From DASPKT01 sp035626475 (GTDB lineage Bacteria > Pseudomonadota > Alphaproteobacteria > Azospirillales > Azospirillaceae): a DNA stretch of 64,000 nucleotides. Below are positions 49,832 to 59,442 of the stretch, one piece after another. Under the pieces are notes generated by a model. It ran no database searches. It worked only from the letters and a program-made list of their open reading frames with translations, and had not been told where the DNA came from. The stretch lies in NCBI GenBank assembly GCA_035626475.1, contig DASPNP010000049.1:1-64000 (forward strand). The letters are read 5' to 3'. The first letter of the stretch is position 1. Each line of letters starts with the position of its first letter. A program made the position numbers and the translations under genes.

Positions 49832-51106
49832 ATGCAGAAGCCCGTCTCCCCCCCGAGCGCCCCGCCCGCCCGCTTCGCCCTCGGCATCGGCGAGTTCGTG
49901 ACGCTGATCGCCCTGCTGATGGCGATCCCGGCGCTGGGCATCGACATCATGCTGCCGGTGCTGCCGGACATCGCCGCCAGCTACCAGGTGGCCTCGGCCA
50001 ATGACCGCCAGCTGGTGGTCACCGCCTTCATGCTGGGCTTCGCGGTGGGCCAGCCCTTTTACGGCCCACTGTCCGACCGGTTCGGGCGCAAGCCCATCAT
50101 GGTGGTGGGCCTGCTGATCTTCGCGCTGGGCGCAGCCGGCGCGGTGATCGCGCCGAGCTTCGAGGCGCTGCTGGCCGCCCGCGCGCTGCAGGGCGTCGGC
50201 GCCGCCGCCATGCGGGTCATCACCCTGACCGTGGTGCGCGACCGCTTCGCCGGGCGCGAGATGGCGCGGATCATGTCCTTCATCATCCTGGTCTTCATCA
50301 TGGTGCCGATGCTGGCGCCGAGCCTGGGCACGCTGGTGGCGCGGGTCGGCGGCTGGCCCTGGATCTTCGGCTTCCTGCTGGTGGCCGGGCTGGCGGCGCT
50401 CACCTGGATGCTGGTGCGGTTGCCCGAGACCCAGGCGCCGGAGGACCGCATGCCGCTGTCGCCCGCGGCCATCGGCGGGGCGGTGGCCTTCGTCGTGACC
50501 AACCGCGAGGCCATGGGCTACACGGTCGCGGGCGGCTTCATGTTCGGCGGCATCATGAGCTATGTCGGCTCCTCCCAGCAGATCTTCGTGGACGTCTACG
50601 GGCTGGGCGACCTGTTCCCCATCGTCTTCGGCGGCATCGCCGGGGTGATGGCGGTGGCGACGCTGCTGAACGCCCGGCTGGTGGGCAGGCTCGGCATGCG
50701 GCGGGTGTCGCACGCGGCCCTGCTGGTCTTCCTGGCGGCCTGCGGCGCCATGGCCCTGGCGGGCTTCCCGCCGGCGCCGCCGCTGCCGGTGCTGCTGGGC
50801 TTCCTGGGCCTGGCCTTCTTCTGCAACACGCTGATGATGCCGAACTTCAACGCGATCGCCATGCAGCCGGTCGGTCACATCGCCGGCACCGCCTCCTCCT
50901 TCATGGGCTTCTACGGCACGGCGGCGGGAGCGGGCGTGGGCTGGCTGATCGGGCAGGCCTTCGACGGCACGCTGCGGCCGCTGGTGATCGGCTATACGGT
51001 GCTCGGCCTGCTGACGCTGGCCACGGTGCTGGTCACCGAGCGCGGCCGGCTGATGCGCCGGACCGAACGGCCGGGCGGGCAGCCGGCGCCGGACATGGGC
51101 CACTAA
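49832..51106 (+). CDS. MFS multidrug transporter (Bcr/CflA type)
   Basis: A 424-aa 12-helix transporter. It starts with a Pro-rich N-terminus, then EFVTLIALLMAIPALGIDIMLPVLPDIAASYQV. The MFS motif A, GPLSDRFGRKPIMVVG, is at about residues 78-93, and RALQGVGAAAMRVITLTVVRDRF fits the drug:proton antiporter Bcr/CflA group. The substrate is unknown. It is convergent with the lipoprotein gene. Confidence 0.92.
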   Translation: MQKPVSPPSAPPARFALGIGEFVTLIALLMAIPALGIDIMLPVLPDIAASYQVASANDRQLVVTAFMLGFAVGQPFYGPLSDRFGRKPIMVVGLLIFALGAAGAVIAPSFEALLAARALQGVGAAAMRVITLTVVRDRFAGREMARIMSFIILVFIMVPMLAPSLGTLVARVGGWPWIFGFLLVAGLAALTWMLVRLPETQAPEDRMPLSPAAIGGAVAFVVTNREAMGYTVAGGFMFGGIMSYVGSSQQIFVDVYGLGDLFPIVFGGIAGVMAVATLLNARLVGRLGMRRVSHAALLVFLAACGAMALAGFPPAPPLPVLLGFLGLAFFCNTLMMPNFNAIAMQPVGHIAGTASSFMGFYGTAAGAGVGWLIGQAFDGTLRPLVIGYTVLGLLTLATVLVTERGRLMRRTERPGGQPAPDMGH

Positions 51107-51115
51107 GCGCGGACC

Positions 51116-51589
51116 CTAGCCCTCCATCTCGCGCAGTTCGCGGCCGGTCCAGATGTAGTAGCGGGCCGGTTCGCGACCCGCCGCCTCGGCCACGAACAGG
51201 CGGCTGTCCAGGCGGAAGCGCGTCTTCGGCCCGGTCTTCGGCCCCCAGACCACCCGCCCGTCGCGCGCATCGACGAAGGCCCATTGCCGGCAACCCTCGC
51301 CGCAGGCCCAGCTCGCCACCGCCAGGTGCCCGGCATAGGCGGGGCCCTTCGCCGCCGCCTCGCGCAGCCGGGTGCGGTACTCGTTCGCCCGGGGATCGCT
51401 GGCGAGGTCGGGAGTCACCGGCCCGGCGGCCACCAGCTCGTAGGGCTTGAACTGCTCGAACCGGGGCTGGGCCAGCACCACCCGCCGCTCGGGCGAGGGC
51501 TGCCGCACCGGCGGGCGGTCGGGGATCAGCGGCGCGCAGGCGCCCAGCAGCGCCAGCGGCAGGAGCGGGAGCAGGGCTGCGCGCCGCAT
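51116..51589 (-). CDS. Small lipoprotein of unknown function
   Basis: A 157-aa protein with a type II signal peptide: MRRAALLPLLPLALLGAC has a LLGAC lipobox with Cys18 as the lipidated residue. A Pro/Arg-rich linker and a globular part (FEQFKPYELVAAGPVTPDLASDP to GRELREMEG) follow, containing SWACGEGCRQWAFVDARDGRVVWGP, a CxxxC pair and a strand pattern. No family was recognised. The ATG at 51589 follows AAGGAG, a strong binding site. It is monocistronic. Confidence 0.8.
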   Translation of the reverse strand: MRRAALLPLLPLALLGACAPLIPDRPPVRQPSPERRVVLAQPRFEQFKPYELVAAGPVTPDLASDPRANEYRTRLREAAAKGPAYAGHLAVASWACGEGCRQWAFVDARDGRVVWGPKTGPKTRFRLDSRLFVAEAAGREPARYYIWTGRELREMEG

Positions 51590-52095
51590 GATGACTCCTT
51601 CGTGAACGGTCTCATGCCCGGTCAACAGCCAAGCCCTGTGCAACTCCCGGGACCCGGGAGTTCTCGCCCAGGGCATTACCACTTTCGAGAGCAGTCGCCG
51701 CCCCGGTGGCCGTTTCCCAGGACGGCCGTGCCGAGCCTCGCCCGCTGCCGCACGGCGCCCGGGGCGAGGTTCTGAGGCGGCAGCTGACCGGCCCGACAGT
51801 TACACCCGTGATACATTCCGGCCAGAGTGGTTGCGGCGACGCAATCATATCGCGACGGAACTTGTGACGGCTTCGTGCCAAAGCCTTGAGTTGCAAGCAA
51901 TTCCAGACCGGCCGCGCGCCTGCCGACGCAAGGTTCTTTGCAAAAAGGTCACATCGCCCGTGAAAGGTTACATTCCAGCAAAGAAGGGTTGAGGCGCCTA
52001 CTCCCTTTGACGTAACCAACCTCAATTCGGCGTGTCGGTCGGGTTATGAGCCGCTTAAGGCAGCCGCCGCGCCGGGACCGTCAACAGGGGGACCT
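51590..52095. promoter_or_regulatory. Upstream region of the TonB-dependent receptor
   Basis: A 506-bp gap, more AT-rich toward the receptor. A direct repeat AGGTCACAT (51946-51954) and AGGTTACAT (51965-51973) is spaced 19 bp start to start. A related TTACACCCGTGATACATTCC is at ~51801-51820. CCCGTGA recurs beside both, so these may be activator half-sites. No gene is seen. Confidence 0.4.
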
Positions 52096-55023
52096 ATGCA
52101 AGACCTTCGTGAGTTCAGCCGGGGCGCCCGCGCCCGCCTGCTTTGCAGCGCGGCCGTCGTCGCCACCCTGGCGCCCGTCGCCTTCGCCACCTCCGCTTTC
52201 GCCCAGGACGCCTCCCTCGAGGAGATCGTCGTCACGGGTTCGCGTATCGCCCGTCCCGAGCTGGTCAGCTCCAGCCCTGTGACCGTCGTCGGCGCCGAGA
52301 CCTTCGAGCAGCAGGGCGCCGCCACGCTGGACAGCGTGCTGAACGAGCTGCCGCAGATCGTTCCCGCGCTGGGTTCCCAGTCGAACAACGGCGGTAACGG
52401 CACCGCCACGGTCGACCTGCGCGGCGTCGGCGCCTCCCGCACCCTGGTGCTGGTGAATGGCCGCCGCTTCATCCCGACCAACGGCACCGGCACCGTCGAC
52501 CTGAACAACATCCCGGCCTCCCTGGTCGAGCGCGTCGACGTCGTGACCGGCGGCGCCTCGGCCGTGTACGGCTCCGACGCCCTGGCCGGCGTCGTGAACT
52601 TCGTGCTGAAGGAGGATTTCCGCGGCGCCCAGGCGAGTGCCAAGTACGGCATCTCCGACCGTGGCGACGCCGGCGAGATCAACGGCAACCTGACCATCGG
52701 CACGGGCTCCGAGGACGGCCGCACCAACGCGGTGCTGTTCGCCGAGTTCAACACCCGCGAGGCCGTGTTCGCCGCCGACCGCGAGTTCTCGCGCCAGTCG
52801 ATCACCCAGCAGGCCGGCGCCGATGGCCGCCCGGAGCTGGTGTTCTCGGGCTCCAGCACCGCCCCGTCGGGCCGTATCGCCCGCGGCACCGAGGTGTTCA
52901 CCTGGGACGCGAACGGCAATCCGCGCCCGTTCAACTCGACCCGCACGGGCACGAGCGCCGGCGACCTGTACAACTTCTCGCCGATCAACTACCTCCGCGT
53001 CCCGCAGGACCGCTACTCCGCCTTCGCCATGGCGAACCACGAGATCGCGGACTTCGCCAAGGTCTATGCCGAGCTCAGCTTCACCGAGAACCGCGTGCCG
53101 CTGCAGCTCGCCGAGACCCCCGCGGTCCTGCCGCAGCCGCGTCCCGGCGTGCCGCCGATCCGCATCAACCTGACCAACCCGCTGCTGACGCCCGACACGG
53201 TCGCCCTGCTGCGCCGCCTGTACCCGGACGCCACCAACCCGGACTACGCGTCGGTGACCACGGCCAACGCCCTGTCGCGCCGCATGACCGAGCTCGGCCC
53301 GCGCGCCCAGGACAACAACCAGAACGCCTTCAACTCCGTGCTCGGCATGAAGGGTGATCTGCCCTTCAACCTGGCCTACGACACCTACATCGAGTTCGGC
53401 CGCAGCCAGCTGAACCAGCTGATCCGCGGCGACGTGTCCTCGACCCGTCTGCGCAACGCGCTGGACGTGACCCGCGACCCGGTCACGGGCCAGGCCGTCT
53501 GCGTCAGCCGCGCCGCGGGCTGCGTGCCGCTCGACATCTTCGGCCCGGGCCGCATCAGCCCGGCCGCCGCCGCCTACATCCAGACGAACACGAACCGCGT
53601 GCTCGAGTTCAACCAGACCATCTGGAACGGCTCGGTCAGCGGCAACCTGTTCGACCTGCCGGCCGGCGGGCTGGGCGTGGCCGTCGGTTCCGAGTACCGC
53701 AAGAACGAGTTCTCGAACCGCGTCGACGACGCCATCCGCACCGGCGACATCCTGGGCTTCAACCCGGCGCTGTCGACCCAGGGCTCCTTCGACGTGTGGG
53801 AAGGCTTCGCCGAGGTTCTGGTTCCGCTCGTCTCCGACCTGCCCTTCGCCAAGTATGTCGGCCTCGAGGGCGCCGTGCGCTACTCCGACTACAGCTCGGT
53901 CGGCGGCGTGACCGCCTACATGGGCGGCGCCGAGTGGGCCATCACCGGCGACATCCGCCTGCGCGGCCAGTACCAGCGCGCCATCCGCGCCCCGAACGTC
54001 CTGGAGCTGTTCCAGGGCGGTCAGGTCGGCTTCCCGACGCTCAACAATGCCGTCGACCCCTGCATGAACGTCAACGTGACCGCCCAGCAGCGGGCCCTCT
54101 GCATCGCGCAGGGCGTGCCGGCCGCCCAGGTGGGCACCGCCGCGTTCAACGCCAACCGTCCGACGCAGTACCAGTCGCTCACCGTGGGTTCGGCCGTCGC
54201 CGGCTTCGACCTGCGCGAGGAGAAGTCCGACACCTGGACCATCGGCGGCGTGTTCACGCCGGAGTTCCTGCCGGACTTCTCGGCGACGCTGGACTGGTGG
54301 CAGATCGACATCTCCCGCTACATCGGCGGCTTCGGCGGCGGCGGCAGCGGCGTGGTGGCCAACTGCTTCGCCAACAACAACATCAACTCCGAGACCTGCC
54401 AGGCGCTCAGCCGCACGGCCGACGGCTACCTGGCCGTGGTCCGCGTCCCGACCGTCAACAACGGCAGCCTGAAGACCTCGGGCATCGACGTGGGCGTCAA
54501 CTACCGCCACGACCTGCCGGAGATGGTGTCGCTGTTCGAGGATGGCTCGACCATCTCGTTCGCCGGCAACCTGTCCTACCGCGACAAGTACGACTACCAG
54601 CCGCTGGCGGGCGGCACGGTGTTCAAGTGCGCCGGCTACAGCGCCCTGAACCAGTGCCCGACCACGAGCGGCGACCCGGCCATGAAGTGGAAGGGATCGC
54701 TGACCACGAGCTACACCTCGGGCCCGTTCTCGGCGAGCCTGCAGTGGAACTACATCGGTTCGTGGAAGGACGAGGCCATCCTCCTCGGCGCCAACCCGGC
54801 GAACCTGCTGTACCCGGAGACCCCGTCGCTCAACTACTTCGACATCAGCGCCGGCTACCAGGTTACCGAGGCGATCTCGCTGCGCGCCGGCATCCTGAAC
54901 ATGTTCGACCGCGATCCCCCGCAGCTGACCGACACGGTCATGGGCTCGCAGCAGAACACGTTCTCCAACACGTACGACGTGCTGGGCCGCCGGTACTTCG
55001 TCACCACGACCGTCAAGTTCTGA
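52096..55023 (+). CDS. TonB-dependent outer-membrane receptor
   Basis: A 975-aa receptor. The signal peptide ends near AFAQ (about residue 36), and the mature protein starts DASLEEIVVTGSRIARPE, a TonB-box-like EEIVVTG. The plug domain (about 55-175) includes GVGASRTLVLVNGRRFIP and RVDVVTGGASAVYGSDALAGVVNF. The beta-barrel runs to a C-terminal Phe (YFVTTTVKF). This long form with short plug is typical of Caulobacter/Sphingomonas-type receptors that take up sugars, peptides or other large substrates. No transport partner is adjacent. GGGGGACCT precedes the ATG. Confidence 0.96.
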   Translation: MQDLREFSRGARARLLCSAAVVATLAPVAFATSAFAQDASLEEIVVTGSRIARPELVSSSPVTVVGAETFEQQGAATLDSVLNELPQIVPALGSQSNNGGNGTATVDLRGVGASRTLVLVNGRRFIPTNGTGTVDLNNIPASLVERVDVVTGGASAVYGSDALAGVVNFVLKEDFRGAQASAKYGISDRGDAGEINGNLTIGTGSEDGRTNAVLFAEFNTREAVFAADREFSRQSITQQAGADGRPELVFSGSSTAPSGRIARGTEVFTWDANGNPRPFNSTRTGTSAGDLYNFSPINYLRVPQDRYSAFAMANHEIADFAKVYAELSFTENRVPLQLAETPAVLPQPRPGVPPIRINLTNPLLTPDTVALLRRLYPDATNPDYASVTTANALSRRMTELGPRAQDNNQNAFNSVLGMKGDLPFNLAYDTYIEFGRSQLNQLIRGDVSSTRLRNALDVTRDPVTGQAVCVSRAAGCVPLDIFGPGRISPAAAAYIQTNTNRVLEFNQTIWNGSVSGNLFDLPAGGLGVAVGSEYRKNEFSNRVDDAIRTGDILGFNPALSTQGSFDVWEGFAEVLVPLVSDLPFAKYVGLEGAVRYSDYSSVGGVTAYMGGAEWAITGDIRLRGQYQRAIRAPNVLELFQGGQVGFPTLNNAVDPCMNVNVTAQQRALCIAQGVPAAQVGTAAFNANRPTQYQSLTVGSAVAGFDLREEKSDTWTIGGVFTPEFLPDFSATLDWWQIDISRYIGGFGGGGSGVVANCFANNNINSETCQALSRTADGYLAVVRVPTVNNGSLKTSGIDVGVNYRHDLPEMVSLFEDGSTISFAGNLSYRDKYDYQPLAGGTVFKCAGYSALNQCPTTSGDPAMKWKGSLTTSYTSGPFSASLQWNYIGSWKDEAILLGANPANLLYPETPSLNYFDISAGYQVTEAISLRAGILNMFDRDPPQLTDTVMGSQQNTFSNTYDVLGRRYFVTTTVKF

Positions 55024-55042
55024 TCGGGCGTGCAAGCCTACC

Positions 55043-55116
55043 GGGAGCGGGCTCCGGCCCGCTCCCGCCACTTTCCGTGACGGCCGGCCCTCACCATGGG
55101 GCCGGCCGATTTTTTT
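55043..55116 (+). terminator. Double terminator after the TonB-dependent receptor
   Basis: The first stem is GGGAGCGGGC (55043-55052) with GCCCGCTCCC (55057-55066). The second is CGGCCGGCCC (55081-55090) with GGGCCGGCCG (55099-55108), followed by A and seven T. The second is one of the strongest terminators in the window. Confidence 0.9.
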
Positions 55117-55222
55117 GGCCCTTCCGGTCCCCTCCTGCGTCATCAAGGCCCCATTGCCGAGCGCCGCGCGGGCCGCTAAAACCGCCGCAGCCCCTTCACT
55201 CCCATCCCTGGAGATCCGGCAC

Positions 55223-56617
55223 ATGGCCGACAAGGTCCGCATCGAAACCGACAGCTTCGGTCCCATCGAGGTTCCGGCCGACAAGTACTGGGGCGCGCAG
55301 ACGCAGCGCTCGCTCCAGAACTTCAAGATCGGCGGCGAGCGCATGCCGGCCCCGCTGGTGCGCGCCCTTGGCATCCAGAAGAAGGCCTCGGCCCTGGCGA
55401 ACGTCCGGCTGGGTGCCTTGGACCAGAAGCTGGGCCAGGCGATCGTCGAGGCCGCGGACGAGGTGATCGACGGCACGCTGCTGGATCATTTCCCGCTGGT
55501 GGTCTGGCAGACCGGGTCGGGCACCCAGACCAACATGAACGCGAACGAGGTCATCTCGAACCGCGCCATCGAGATCCTGGGCGGCGAGGTCGGTTCCAAG
55601 AAGCCGGTCCACCCGAACGACCACGTCAATATGGGCCAGTCGTCCAACGACAGCTTCCCGGCGGCCATGCACATCGCCGCGGCCGAGCAGGTCCACCATG
55701 AGCTGGTCCCGAGCCTGGAGGGGCTGCACGCGGCGCTGGCCGCCAAGGCGCGCGAGTTCGCCGACATCGTGAAGATCGGCCGCACCCACCTGCAGGACGC
55801 CACGCCCCTGACGCTGGGCCAGGAGTTCGGCGGCTACGCGCAGCAGATCGCCTACGGCGTCGAGCGCGCCAAGGCCGTGATGCCGGCGCTGCTGCGGCTG
55901 GCGCAGGGCGGCACCGCCGTCGGCACCGGCCTGAACGCCAAGAAGGGCTTCGACGTCGCCTTCGCCGAGGAGGTGGAGCGCATCACCGGCCTGCCCTTCG
56001 TCACCGCCGAGAACAAGTTCGAGGGGCTGGCGGCGCACGACAGCATCGTCGAGGCGTCGGGTGCGCTCAACACCATCGCCTGCTCGCTGATGAAGATCGC
56101 CAACGACGTGCGCATGCTGGGCTCGGGCCCGCGCTGCGGCATCGGCGAGATCAACCTGCCGGAGAACGAGCCGGGCAGCTCCATCATGCCGGGCAAGGTC
56201 AACCCGACCCAGTCCGAGGCCATGACCATGGTCTGCGCCCAGGTGATGGGCAACCACTCGACCATCACCTATGCCGGCGCCACCGGCCATTTCGAGCTGA
56301 ACGTCTTCAAGCCTGTCATGATCTACAACCTGCTGCAGTCGATCCGGCTGCTGGCGGACGCTTCCAAGAGCTTCACCGAGAACTGCGTCGTCGGCATCGA
56401 GGCCAACAAGGAGCGCATCGAGAAGCTGCTCTACGAGAGCCTGATGCTGGTCACCGCGCTGAACCCGCACATCGGCTACGACAACGCCGCCAAGATCGCC
56501 AAGAAGGCGCACAAGGAGGGCAGCACCCTGAAGCAGGCCGGCATCGAGCTGGGCCTGCTGACGTCGGAGCAGTTCGACCAGTGGGTGCGTCCGGAGCAGA
56601 TGATCGGCCCGCGCTGA
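55223..56617 (+). CDS. fumC: Class II fumarate hydratase
   Basis: A 464-aa iron-independent fumarase of the citric-acid cycle. The motifs are GSGTQTNMNANEV (about residues 98-110), QSSNDSFPAAMH (about 140), GRTHLQDATPLTLGQE (about 185) and the superfamily signature GSSIMPGKVNPTQ (about 317-329). The start MADKVRIETDSFGPIEVPADKYWGAQTQRSL is typical, with GGAGA upstream of the ATG at 55223. It is followed 26 bp later by the amidase gene. Confidence 0.98.
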   Translation: MADKVRIETDSFGPIEVPADKYWGAQTQRSLQNFKIGGERMPAPLVRALGIQKKASALANVRLGALDQKLGQAIVEAADEVIDGTLLDHFPLVVWQTGSGTQTNMNANEVISNRAIEILGGEVGSKKPVHPNDHVNMGQSSNDSFPAAMHIAAAEQVHHELVPSLEGLHAALAAKAREFADIVKIGRTHLQDATPLTLGQEFGGYAQQIAYGVERAKAVMPALLRLAQGGTAVGTGLNAKKGFDVAFAEEVERITGLPFVTAENKFEGLAAHDSIVEASGALNTIACSLMKIANDVRMLGSGPRCGIGEINLPENEPGSSIMPGKVNPTQSEAMTMVCAQVMGNHSTITYAGATGHFELNVFKPVMIYNLLQSIRLLADASKSFTENCVVGIEANKERIEKLLYESLMLVTALNPHIGYDNAAKIAKKAHKEGSTLKQAGIELGLLTSEQFDQWVRPEQMIGPR

Positions 56618-56643
56618 TCGTACGGTACGGGAGGGGCGGCGGC

Positions 56644-57372
56644 ATGCTGCGCGTGATCGACCGCCCCTCCCCCAACCACGGCCCGCGCCCCGACGGCGTG
56701 CCCGTGGACATGCTGGTGCTGCACTACACCGGCATGCGCAGCGGCCCGGAGGCGATCGAGCGCCTGTGCGACCCGGCCGCCCAGGTCAGTTCCCACTATG
56801 TGGTGGAGGAGGACGGGACGATCTTCCTGCTGGTGCCGGAGGATCGGCGCGCCTGGCATGCCGGCGTGTCCTGCTGGCGCGACCAGCGCGACGTCAACAG
56901 CCGCTCCATCGGCATCGAGATCGTCAATCCCGGCCACGAGTTCGGCTACCGCCCCTTCCCCGAGGCGCAGATGGCGGCCGTGGTGGGCCTCTGCCGCGGC
57001 ATCCTCGCCCGTCATCCCATCCCACCCGGCAATGTCGTCGGCCACAGCGACGTGGCGCCGGCGCGCAAGGACGATCCCGGCGAGCTGTTCGACTGGCCCC
57101 GCCTCGCCGCCGCCGGCATCGGGCTGTGGCCTCCCCATGGGACGGCATGGGATGGGACGGCATGGGACATGGCCGGCCTACAGCGCGACCTCGCCCGCCT
57201 CGGCTACGATGTCCCGCAGACCGGCGGACTGGACGAGCCCACCCGTCTGGTCGTCCGCGCCTTCCAGCGCCACTGGCGCCCGGCCGACTTCTCCGGCACG
57301 CCCGACGACGAGACGGTGGCGCGGCTGCGGGCGCTTCTAAAGCTACATAGCCTTCACTCAGCACGACCTTAA
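56644..57372 (+). CDS. N-acetylmuramoyl-L-alanine amidase (AmiD type) with peptidoglycan-binding domain
   Basis: A 242-aa amidase_2 enzyme that cuts the MurNAc-L-Ala bond. The zinc ligands are H27 (VLHYTG), H134 (VVGHSDVAP) and D144 (ARKDDPGEL), and the catalytic Glu is E92 (SIGIEIVNPG). A C-terminal peptidoglycan-binding domain spans about 175-232. No signal peptide is seen, so it may act on recycled fragments in the cytoplasm, as AmpD does. The linker contains a duplicated GTAWD encoded by four ATGGGA boxes (57137-57167). GGGAGGGG precedes the ATG at 56644. Confidence 0.92.
   Translation: MLRVIDRPSPNHGPRPDGVPVDMLVLHYTGMRSGPEAIERLCDPAAQVSSHYVVEEDGTIFLLVPEDRRAWHAGVSCWRDQRDVNSRSIGIEIVNPGHEFGYRPFPEAQMAAVVGLCRGILARHPIPPGNVVGHSDVAPARKDDPGELFDWPRLAAAGIGLWPPHGTAWDGTAWDMAGLQRDLARLGYDVPQTGGLDEPTRLVVRAFQRHWRPADFSGTPDDETVARLRALLKLHSLHSARP
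57137..57167. repeat. Four ATGGGA boxes inside the amidase gene
   Basis: ATGGGA starts at 57137, 57147, 57152 and 57162, so two 10-bp pairs overlap in tandem. The 16-mer ATGGGACGGCATGGGA occurs twice here and once more, identical, at 59483-59498. The box type and 10-bp pairing are those of MraZ sites (TGGGN at 10-bp period). Confidence 0.6.
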
Positions 57373-57383
57373 AGCGGGGCTAC

Positions 57384-58118
57384 TTACAGCATTTGGTACG
57401 CATGAAGATAGCAATACCCCAAGCCCATTTTTGCTAATCTCTGACACTCGGCCGGATCAATTTCCGAGTTCCCGATGGCAAGAAATTCAACATCCTCAGC
57501 ATCTCTGACCAGGCGATTAAATCTTTTCAGCTTCCCCATTTTGCTGATCATTTTATTATAGTCATGCAACCAGCCCACATTCCTGGTGTAGGGGCCCTGG
57601 TTGGTAAGTTTCGGTTGCGTGGCAATAACTCTACCGGGCGAGGCCGGACCACTACCGATGGTCACGTCAACTCCGAACTGCCTCTTTATGTTCCTCTCCC
57701 AATAAGCCTCAAGGCCTAGCTCTTTTGCCATAGTGTAGATAAGGGCTTCTGCAACTTCATTGGTGAACGCCATGGGCCTCATTCGGTGGGGCACAACTTG
57801 TTCTATGTATCTTGCCAGAGGCTCCGCACTTGGATCACAGAAATAAGATGACCCCTTAAACGGCACTGGCTTACTTGAAATTTCTTCAAAGTAGCCGGTA
57901 TTAACCATGTTCTTTGTGTGGACAGCAATGATGCAATCGCCCGTGGGCTGCGCCCCGCCATCACACATAAACCCCAATAGATTATATGGAACCAGAATCG
58001 CCAGATCTGGATTCACCGGCAGAACTTTATAGCCGTTACCAGCAACATGAAACGCGAATTCAGCAGGACTGAGATTTATCTTTCCACATAGGAATTCTTC
58101 CCAATCAGAATTATTCAA
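57384..58118 (-). CDS. Hypothetical protein on an AT-rich island
   Basis: A 244-aa protein I do not recognise. It has no signal peptide or membrane segment; the start is MNNSDWEEFLCGKINLSPAE and the end is LAKMGLGYCYLHAYQML. A scattered set of Cys and His is present. The start is TTG at 58118 with GGAGG 6 nt upstream. Base composition (about 47% GC by eye) and codon use are sharply unlike the ~70% GC neighbours, so recent horizontal transfer is likely. It is convergent with the amidase (11-bp gap). Confidence 0.72.
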   Translation of the reverse strand: MNNSDWEEFLCGKINLSPAEFAFHVAGNGYKVLPVNPDLAILVPYNLLGFMCDGGAQPTGDCIIAVHTKNMVNTGYFEEISSKPVPFKGSSYFCDPSAEPLARYIEQVVPHRMRPMAFTNEVAEALIYTMAKELGLEAYWERNIKRQFGVDVTIGSGPASPGRVIATQPKLTNQGPYTRNVGWLHDYNKMISKMGKLKRFNRLVRDAEDVEFLAIGNSEIDPAECQRLAKMGLGYCYLHAYQML

Positions 58119-58309
58119 AAGAACCTCCCGCCGATTCTAGCCAGCCGCTCAACACGGGTCAACATTGATATTACTAAATCCAAGCCAAGCTGCAACTATA
58201 GGATATTATGTTCAGCCGATGAGTTGTGAACTGCTGGCCAAGCGCTATGGCGATAACAAAGAGCCTGCCTGCACGTTATAATGTGTTCGACCACGTCAGG
58301 AGGACGCCA
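58119..58309. promoter_or_regulatory. AT-rich divergent region with -10 element of the Uma2 gene
   Basis: A 191-bp AT-rich gap between divergent genes. TATAAT (58277-58282) lies 28 nt before the Uma2 ATG; no good -35 is seen 17 bp upstream. The composition shift extends from the hypothetical gene to about 58290. Confidence 0.45.
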
Positions 58310-58948
58310 ATGGCCGACGCCGCGCGCAAACTGATGACAGTGGACGAGTTCCTTGCCTGGGACGACGGGACGGATACCCGCTACGACTTGATCGAGGGCG
58401 TCCCCGTGCCCAAAGGCCCGATCCTGAACCGGTCAGGCGAGATCATCGGGATGGCGCCGGCGACGCCGGAGCACAGCGCGATGGCGTCGAAGATCGCCAC
58501 TCTGCTGACCGCCGCTGTAGCGGTGCGGCGGGACTACTGGGTGGGGGTCGAATTGGGAGTCCGTCGTATGGAAAGAGCCATAAGCTACTTCCATGCCGAT
58601 GTTGCGGTCGTATGCCACCCACTTACTCGTGAGCAGAAGGGCGTGACTACGCCAGCACTCATCGTCGAGGTACTGTCACCCTCGACCCAGGTCTACGATC
58701 GTCGCATCAAGCTACCCTTCTACCGGTGCTTGTCATCTATGCAAGAAATCCTTCTTGTCGATCCGCAGCGCCTCTACTGCGAGGTCCACCGCCGCGTCGG
58801 CGATCTCTGGGCGACCGACCTGCTGGTCGAGCGGGAGCATGTCCTGCGCCTCGAGAGCGTCGGCCTGAACGTTCCCCTGGACGAGCTCTATGCTGGTCTG
58901 CCGCTGGAGGACGATCTCGGCATTGCATATGGGACGCCGGAGGCCTAG
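58310..58948 (+). CDS. Uma2 family (DUF820) putative endonuclease
   Basis: A 212-aa protein of the Uma2/DUF820 group with a PD-(D/E)xK-like core: YDLIEGVPV at about residues 24-32, then FHADVAVVCHPL near 93-104 and TPALIVEVLSPSTQVYDRRIKLPFY, which supplies the Asp, Glu-Val-Leu-Ser-Pro and Lys positions. Function in bacteria is not settled; these genes are mobile-element hitchhikers in many genomes. AGGAGG precedes the ATG at 58310. It sits between the AT-rich island and rnpB. Confidence 0.87.
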   Translation: MADAARKLMTVDEFLAWDDGTDTRYDLIEGVPVPKGPILNRSGEIIGMAPATPEHSAMASKIATLLTAAVAVRRDYWVGVELGVRRMERAISYFHADVAVVCHPLTREQKGVTTPALIVEVLSPSTQVYDRRIKLPFYRCLSSMQEILLVDPQRLYCEVHRRVGDLWATDLLVEREHVLRLESVGLNVPLDELYAGLPLEDDLGIAYGTPEA

Positions 58949-58958
58949 CTTGCGCACC

Positions 58959-59366
<408 letters not shown>

Positions 59367-59442
59367 ATCTACCTCTTTATTGCGGACGATTCAGGTCTGC
59401 TTGTGGTCCCCGAAACATTACTGGCGGGACCGGGCCCCGCCA

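Noticed and set aside
52081..55476. Very long open frame (1131 codons) opposite the TonB-dependent receptor
   Set aside because: It is antisense to a gene with full domain evidence, has no recognisable domain and an odd composition; long antisense frames are expected at ~70% GC.
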